From Pseudolabrys sp. (GTDB taxonomy: Bacteria > Pseudomonadota > Alphaproteobacteria > Rhizobiales > Xanthobacteraceae): 8,327 bases of DNA. The position numbers and the translations under genes are program-made. Shown in pieces: positions 6,080 to 8,327 of this stretch (within the stretch, counting starts at the first letter, position 1; each line of letters begins with the position of its first letter). The DNA lies in NCBI GenBank assembly GCA_029945495.1, contig JAQSCR010000586.1, forward strand, positions 1-8,327, read 5' to 3'. The notes beneath the pieces are model-generated. The model searched no databases, was not told where the DNA came from, and saw nothing but the letters and a program-made list of their open reading frames with translations.

Positions 6080-7120
6080 CTATCCTTGGCGAACGCGACC
6101 CGCGTCGAAGATCGGGCGGAACATGCGGCGATAATTTCCTGGCGTCAGTCCCACGCACCGCTTGAAAAGCCTGCGGAAGAACGCCGAATTTTCATATCCA
6201 ACTGCTGCCGCGACATCATCGAGCGACGTATTGCCGGTCTCGAGCAGCCGCTTTGCCTCCTCGACGCGAAGATTTTGGACGTAGCCGATGACCGTCGATC
6301 CCGTCGCCGTTGCGAAACGGCGTTTCAGGCTGCGTTCGGGAATGCCGCATTCCGTCACCACGCCGGCCACCGCCTGCGGCTCCCGAGAATGCTTGCGGAG
6401 CCAGTCCTCGGCTTGACGAACGACAGAGTCGGCGTGCGCTTGCCGCCTGACAAGACTCGTAAATGGAAGCTGGCCGTCGCCATGCCATTGCAGCATATAG
6501 ACCTTGGCGATGTGCAACGCCTCGCCGGGGCTGCAGTGGCGCGAGATGATATGGATCGCGAGATCGTGCCACGCGGTCGCGCCGCCGGCCGTCACGATGC
6601 GTCCAGTATCGTCGGCAAAGACGATATTCGGTTCGGGAATAAAGCGGACCTCCGGAAAACGTCGGCGGAACATATCCGCGTAGCCCCAATGCGACGTCGC
6701 TGCTTTGCCCTTAAGTAAGCCCGCGGCGGCAAGCAGCACCGCGCCCGAACATGCAGAATAGATGATGCTGCCTGCCTGATGGCGTCTGCGCAGCCATTCC
6801 TTCAACTCCGAATAGCGATCCGCGAGGTCGTCATCCCGAGCGATCCACAACTCCGGAACGACGATGATGTCCGGGTTGGACGCCTCGTCGATCGTCACAT
6901 CCGGCGTGACCGGAATTGCGTTTCCGCACTGGAACGGATCGCGAGAGAGCGAGACGATTTTCGCACGGATCAGGCGCCCGCCGGGTTCGTCGCCGACGAG
7001 CTCGAGCCACAGCGTTCCGGTCGAAGCGAAGACATCGATCAACCCATAGATCGCGGACCCGGCGGACTCCGGCAACGCGAGGATCAGCGCCTCGACAGCC
7101 TTGGGATCGGCGTTGGTCAT
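6080..7120 (-). CDS. GlxA-type transcriptional regulator (DJ-1/PfpI domain plus AraC DNA-binding domain)
   Basis: This 346-aa protein has an N-terminal class I glutamine amidotransferase-like (DJ-1/PfpI) domain at about 8-195. Its elbow motif IYSACSGAVLLAAAGLLKGK places C124 where family members carry a cysteine, followed by ATSHW (142-145). At about 232-335 is an AraC/XylS domain with two helix-turn-helix units. The second is the most typical: SLDDVAAAVGYENSAFFRRLFKRCVGLTPGNYRR. The ATG at 7120 is preferred, with GGGGTGAG just upstream and the normal family N-terminus; the frame can be extended to a TTG at 7189 but adds nothing family-like. It is divergent from the DUF1330-DUF4242-DUF6632 operon, which it probably regulates. 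The last residues after RRMFRP (IFDAGRVRQG) run towards the metH break and may not be native. Confidence 0.9.
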   Translation of the reverse strand: MTNADPKAVEALILALPESAGSAIYGLIDVFASTGTLWLELVGDEPGGRLIRAKIVSLSRDPFQCGNAIPVTPDVTIDEASNPDIIVVPELWIARDDDLADRYSELKEWLRRRHQAGSIIYSACSGAVLLAAAGLLKGKAATSHWGYADMFRRRFPEVRFIPEPNIVFADDTGRIVTAGGATAWHDLAIHIISRHCSPGEALHIAKVYMLQWHGDGQLPFTSLVRRQAHADSVVRQAEDWLRKHSREPQAVAGVVTECGIPERSLKRRFATATGSTVIGYVQNLRVEEAKRLLETGNTSLDDVAAAVGYENSAFFRRLFKRCVGLTPGNYRRMFRPIFDAGRVRQG

Positions 7121-7259
7121 TCTCACCCCAGAAGTTGGCACAAAAGGATCGTTTTCGACAAAAGCGGATCTGACGCCGACGCGCGTCAAACCCTACTTTC
7201 CGTCCATAAGCAAGGCCCGCGAACAAGCGCGGCCGCAAAAGACACACAGGAGACAATAC
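7121..7259. promoter_or_regulatory. Divergent regulatory region with candidate operator repeats
   Basis: This lies between the GlxA-type regulator and the DUF1330 gene. GGATC occurs at 7146-7150 and 7166-7170, exactly 20 bp apart on the same face of the helix, an arrangement common for AraC-family half-sites. Between them is TTTT-CGAC-AAAA symmetry. Directly after is TGACGC-N6-GCGTCA (7171-7188), overlapping the palindrome GACGCGCGTC (7178-7187). TTGACG read on the minus strand (7189-7184) could be a -35 box for the regulator, but no convincing -10 box is visible. AGGAGA at 7248-7253 is the DUF1330 ribosome site. Confidence 0.4.
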
Positions 7260-7586
7260 ATGTCAGTTTTTGTGATCGCAGACATCAAGGTAACCGATGC
7301 AAAATGGATTCCCGACTATGCCGCTTCGGTGCACGAGATCGTGCATAGGCATGGTGGCAAGTACCTCACGCGCAGCGGCAACGTGACGACGCTCGAAGGC
7401 AAGCCGCTGGATACGAACCTGATCGCGCTGATCGAATTTCCGTCGGCGGCCGCCGTCAAGGCCTTTGCCACCGATCCGGCCTACGCGCCGTTCGCGGCGG
7501 CCCGTCAGCGCGGCAGCGAAAGCCGGCTGCAACTCATCGACGACACCGATCTGGCCGGCACGATCTCTTATCTGCCCAAGGGCTGA
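7260..7586 (+). CDS. DUF1330 family protein
   Basis: This is a 108-aa soluble protein. The order MSVFVIADIKVTDAKWIPDYAAS, HGGKYLTRSG (about 31-40), LIALIEFPSAAAVKAFATDPAYAPFAAAR (about 54-82) and then a terminal strand fits DUF1330 (pfam07045), a small ferredoxin-like alpha/beta barrel domain that dimerises in related proteins. No enzymatic role is established; relatives of the fold include monooxygenase-like and EthD-like proteins. The start at 7260 has AGGAGA 6 nt upstream and gives the usual family N-terminus; the in-frame extension upstream is leader. It is the first gene of the operon facing the GlxA-type regulator, followed 47 bp later by the DUF4242 gene. Confidence 0.88.
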   Translation: MSVFVIADIKVTDAKWIPDYAASVHEIVHRHGGKYLTRSGNVTTLEGKPLDTNLIALIEFPSAAAVKAFATDPAYAPFAAARQRGSESRLQLIDDTDLAGTISYLPKG

Positions 7587-7633
7587 AGACCCCACTGCGA
7601 TCGCAAGACGCCACACGAAGGGACAAGACCCCA

Positions 7634-7909
7634 ATGAAACGCTATCTTATCGAACGCCACATACCGGGCGTCGGCAACCTGAGCCAGGCCCAGTTCAAGC
7701 AACTGGCGGCGACCTCGAATGCCGCCGTTGCCAAGCTTTCCGGGACGGTGCAATGGGTGCAGTCGTACATCGCAGCCGACAATACCTTCTGCGTCTACCT
7801 CGCCGAAAGCGAAGAACGCGTGCGCGAGCACTCCCGCCTGGCCGGCTTTCCGATCACCAAAGTCAACGAAACCGTCACGATCATCGACCCGATGACCGCT
7901 TATTCTTGA
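7634..7909 (+). CDS. DUF4242 family protein (small ferredoxin-like, possible metal binder)
   Basis: This is a 91-aa soluble protein. MKRYLIERHIPGVGNLS, the SNAAVAKL helix, VQWVQSYIAADNTFCVYLAES and EERVREHSRLAGFPITKVNE then TVTIIDP match DUF4242 (pfam14026). A Streptomyces coelicolor member, SCO4226, is described as a nickel-binding protein. Here H9, C53 and H66 could be ligands, but that is inference. AGGGA lies 11 nt before the ATG. It sits between the DUF1330 gene and the membrane protein gene, 5-20 bp from the latter, so one transcript is likely. Both this and DUF1330 are small ferredoxin-like folds, so an interacting pair is conceivable. Confidence 0.85.
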   Translation: MKRYLIERHIPGVGNLSQAQFKQLAATSNAAVAKLSGTVQWVQSYIAADNTFCVYLAESEERVREHSRLAGFPITKVNETVTIIDPMTAYS

Positions 7910-7929
7910 GAAATATGGAAGACACAAAC

Positions 7930-8310
7930 ATGTCTGATGCACAACGCCTGCTCTATCTCCGCATCGCGCTGATCGTCGTCGGCCTGACGTTCATATTCGG
8001 TATATATCCGTTGGGCATCGTGTGGCCTTCGGGCTGGACCTGGGGTCATGGGCACTCGCATTACCTGATGATGATCGTCGGGGTATATGCGACGCTGGGC
8101 GTGTTTCTCCTCACTGCGTCGCGCAATCCCGATGCGCACAAGAGCCTGATTTGGTTCACGATCTGGTCGAGCGTCGTCCACGCCGCGATCATGGGCGTGC
8201 AATCGTTCAGTGACGCCGGCGAGCACGGCCACCTGATCGGCGACGTGCCGGCGCTCATCCTGATCGCAATCGTGCTGGCGGCGCTGATGCCGCGCCGGAA
8301 GCAGGCTTAA
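7930..8310 (+). CDS. His-rich four-helix membrane protein (DUF6632-like)
   Basis: This is a 126-aa protein with four hydrophobic segments at about residues 8-31, 46-64, 72-93 and 105-120. It has seven histidines, five at HGHSH (40-44: H40, H42, H44) and EHGH (H99, H101), plus H70 and H84. The sequence around WPSGWTWGHGHSHY, YATLGVFLLTASRNP and LIWFTIWSSVVHAAIMGVQ matches what I recall of DUF6632, a family without known function. The ATG at 7930 is chosen because GGAAG lies 8 nt upstream; an in-frame ATG at 7915 would add MEDTN with weaker signals. It is the last gene of the three-gene operon. A metal site or heme ligand role for the histidines is possible but not shown. Confidence 0.8.
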   Translation: MSDAQRLLYLRIALIVVGLTFIFGIYPLGIVWPSGWTWGHGHSHYLMMIVGVYATLGVFLLTASRNPDAHKSLIWFTIWSSVVHAAIMGVQSFSDAGEHGHLIGDVPALILIAIVLAALMPRRKQA

Positions 8311-8327
8311 GTGGCGCTGTCGTCCTC

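Noticed and set aside
7465..8310. Plus-strand 281-codon frame spanning the DUF1330 end, DUF4242 and the membrane protein
   Set aside because: Only its last part, from 7915/7930, is in phase with the real membrane protein; the upstream part is a shadow of the other two genes.

Overview
The window is GC-rich, tightly packed DNA. Its gene content fits an alphaproteobacterium of the order Hyphomicrobiales/Rhizobiales (Bradyrhizobium/Rhodopseudomonas/Xanthobacteraceae-like): ubiA behind a Q/P-rich secreted protein, an extensin-like lipoprotein with TGSI repeats, an orphan TctC receptor, a DUF2798 protein, and a CCGTCATGGCCGGC-type palindrome. The placement comes from protein style and recalled family distribution, not from a marker gene.

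Left part (1-3480), ordinary chromosomal genes. A 5'-cut gene for an exported four-cysteine protein overlaps ubiA (ubiquinone synthesis) by 4 bp. Convergent to ubiA is a proline-rich lipoprotein with an extensin-like, VanY/M15-type peptidase-fold domain. Divergent from that is a 74-aa DUF2798 membrane protein. A perfect 17-bp palindrome separates it from the convergent tctC gene.

Middle part (3480-5415). An orphan tctC (Bug-type periplasmic receptor) is followed by about 510 bp with no credible gene. Next is a 28-codon membrane miniprotein gene with a very good ribosome binding site, ending at a strong intrinsic terminator. A small 74-aa hypothetical gene converges on that terminator from the other strand.

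Right part (5416-8327). On the minus strand lies the 3' remnant of metH (cobalamin-dependent methionine synthase, activation domain). It carries a 2-bp deletion frameshift and lacks everything upstream of about 6055. Directly against the break is a GlxA-type regulator (DJ-1/PfpI plus AraC). Divergent from it is a compact operon of three small poorly characterised genes: DUF1330, DUF4242 (ferredoxin-like) and a His-rich four-helix membrane protein resembling DUF6632. The simplest reading is that the regulator-operon cassette was inserted into, or recombined with, metH. The shared 139-bp intergenic region carries repeats that could be the regulator's operators. This cassette and the 28-aa miniprotein locus are the best candidates for undescribed biology here.
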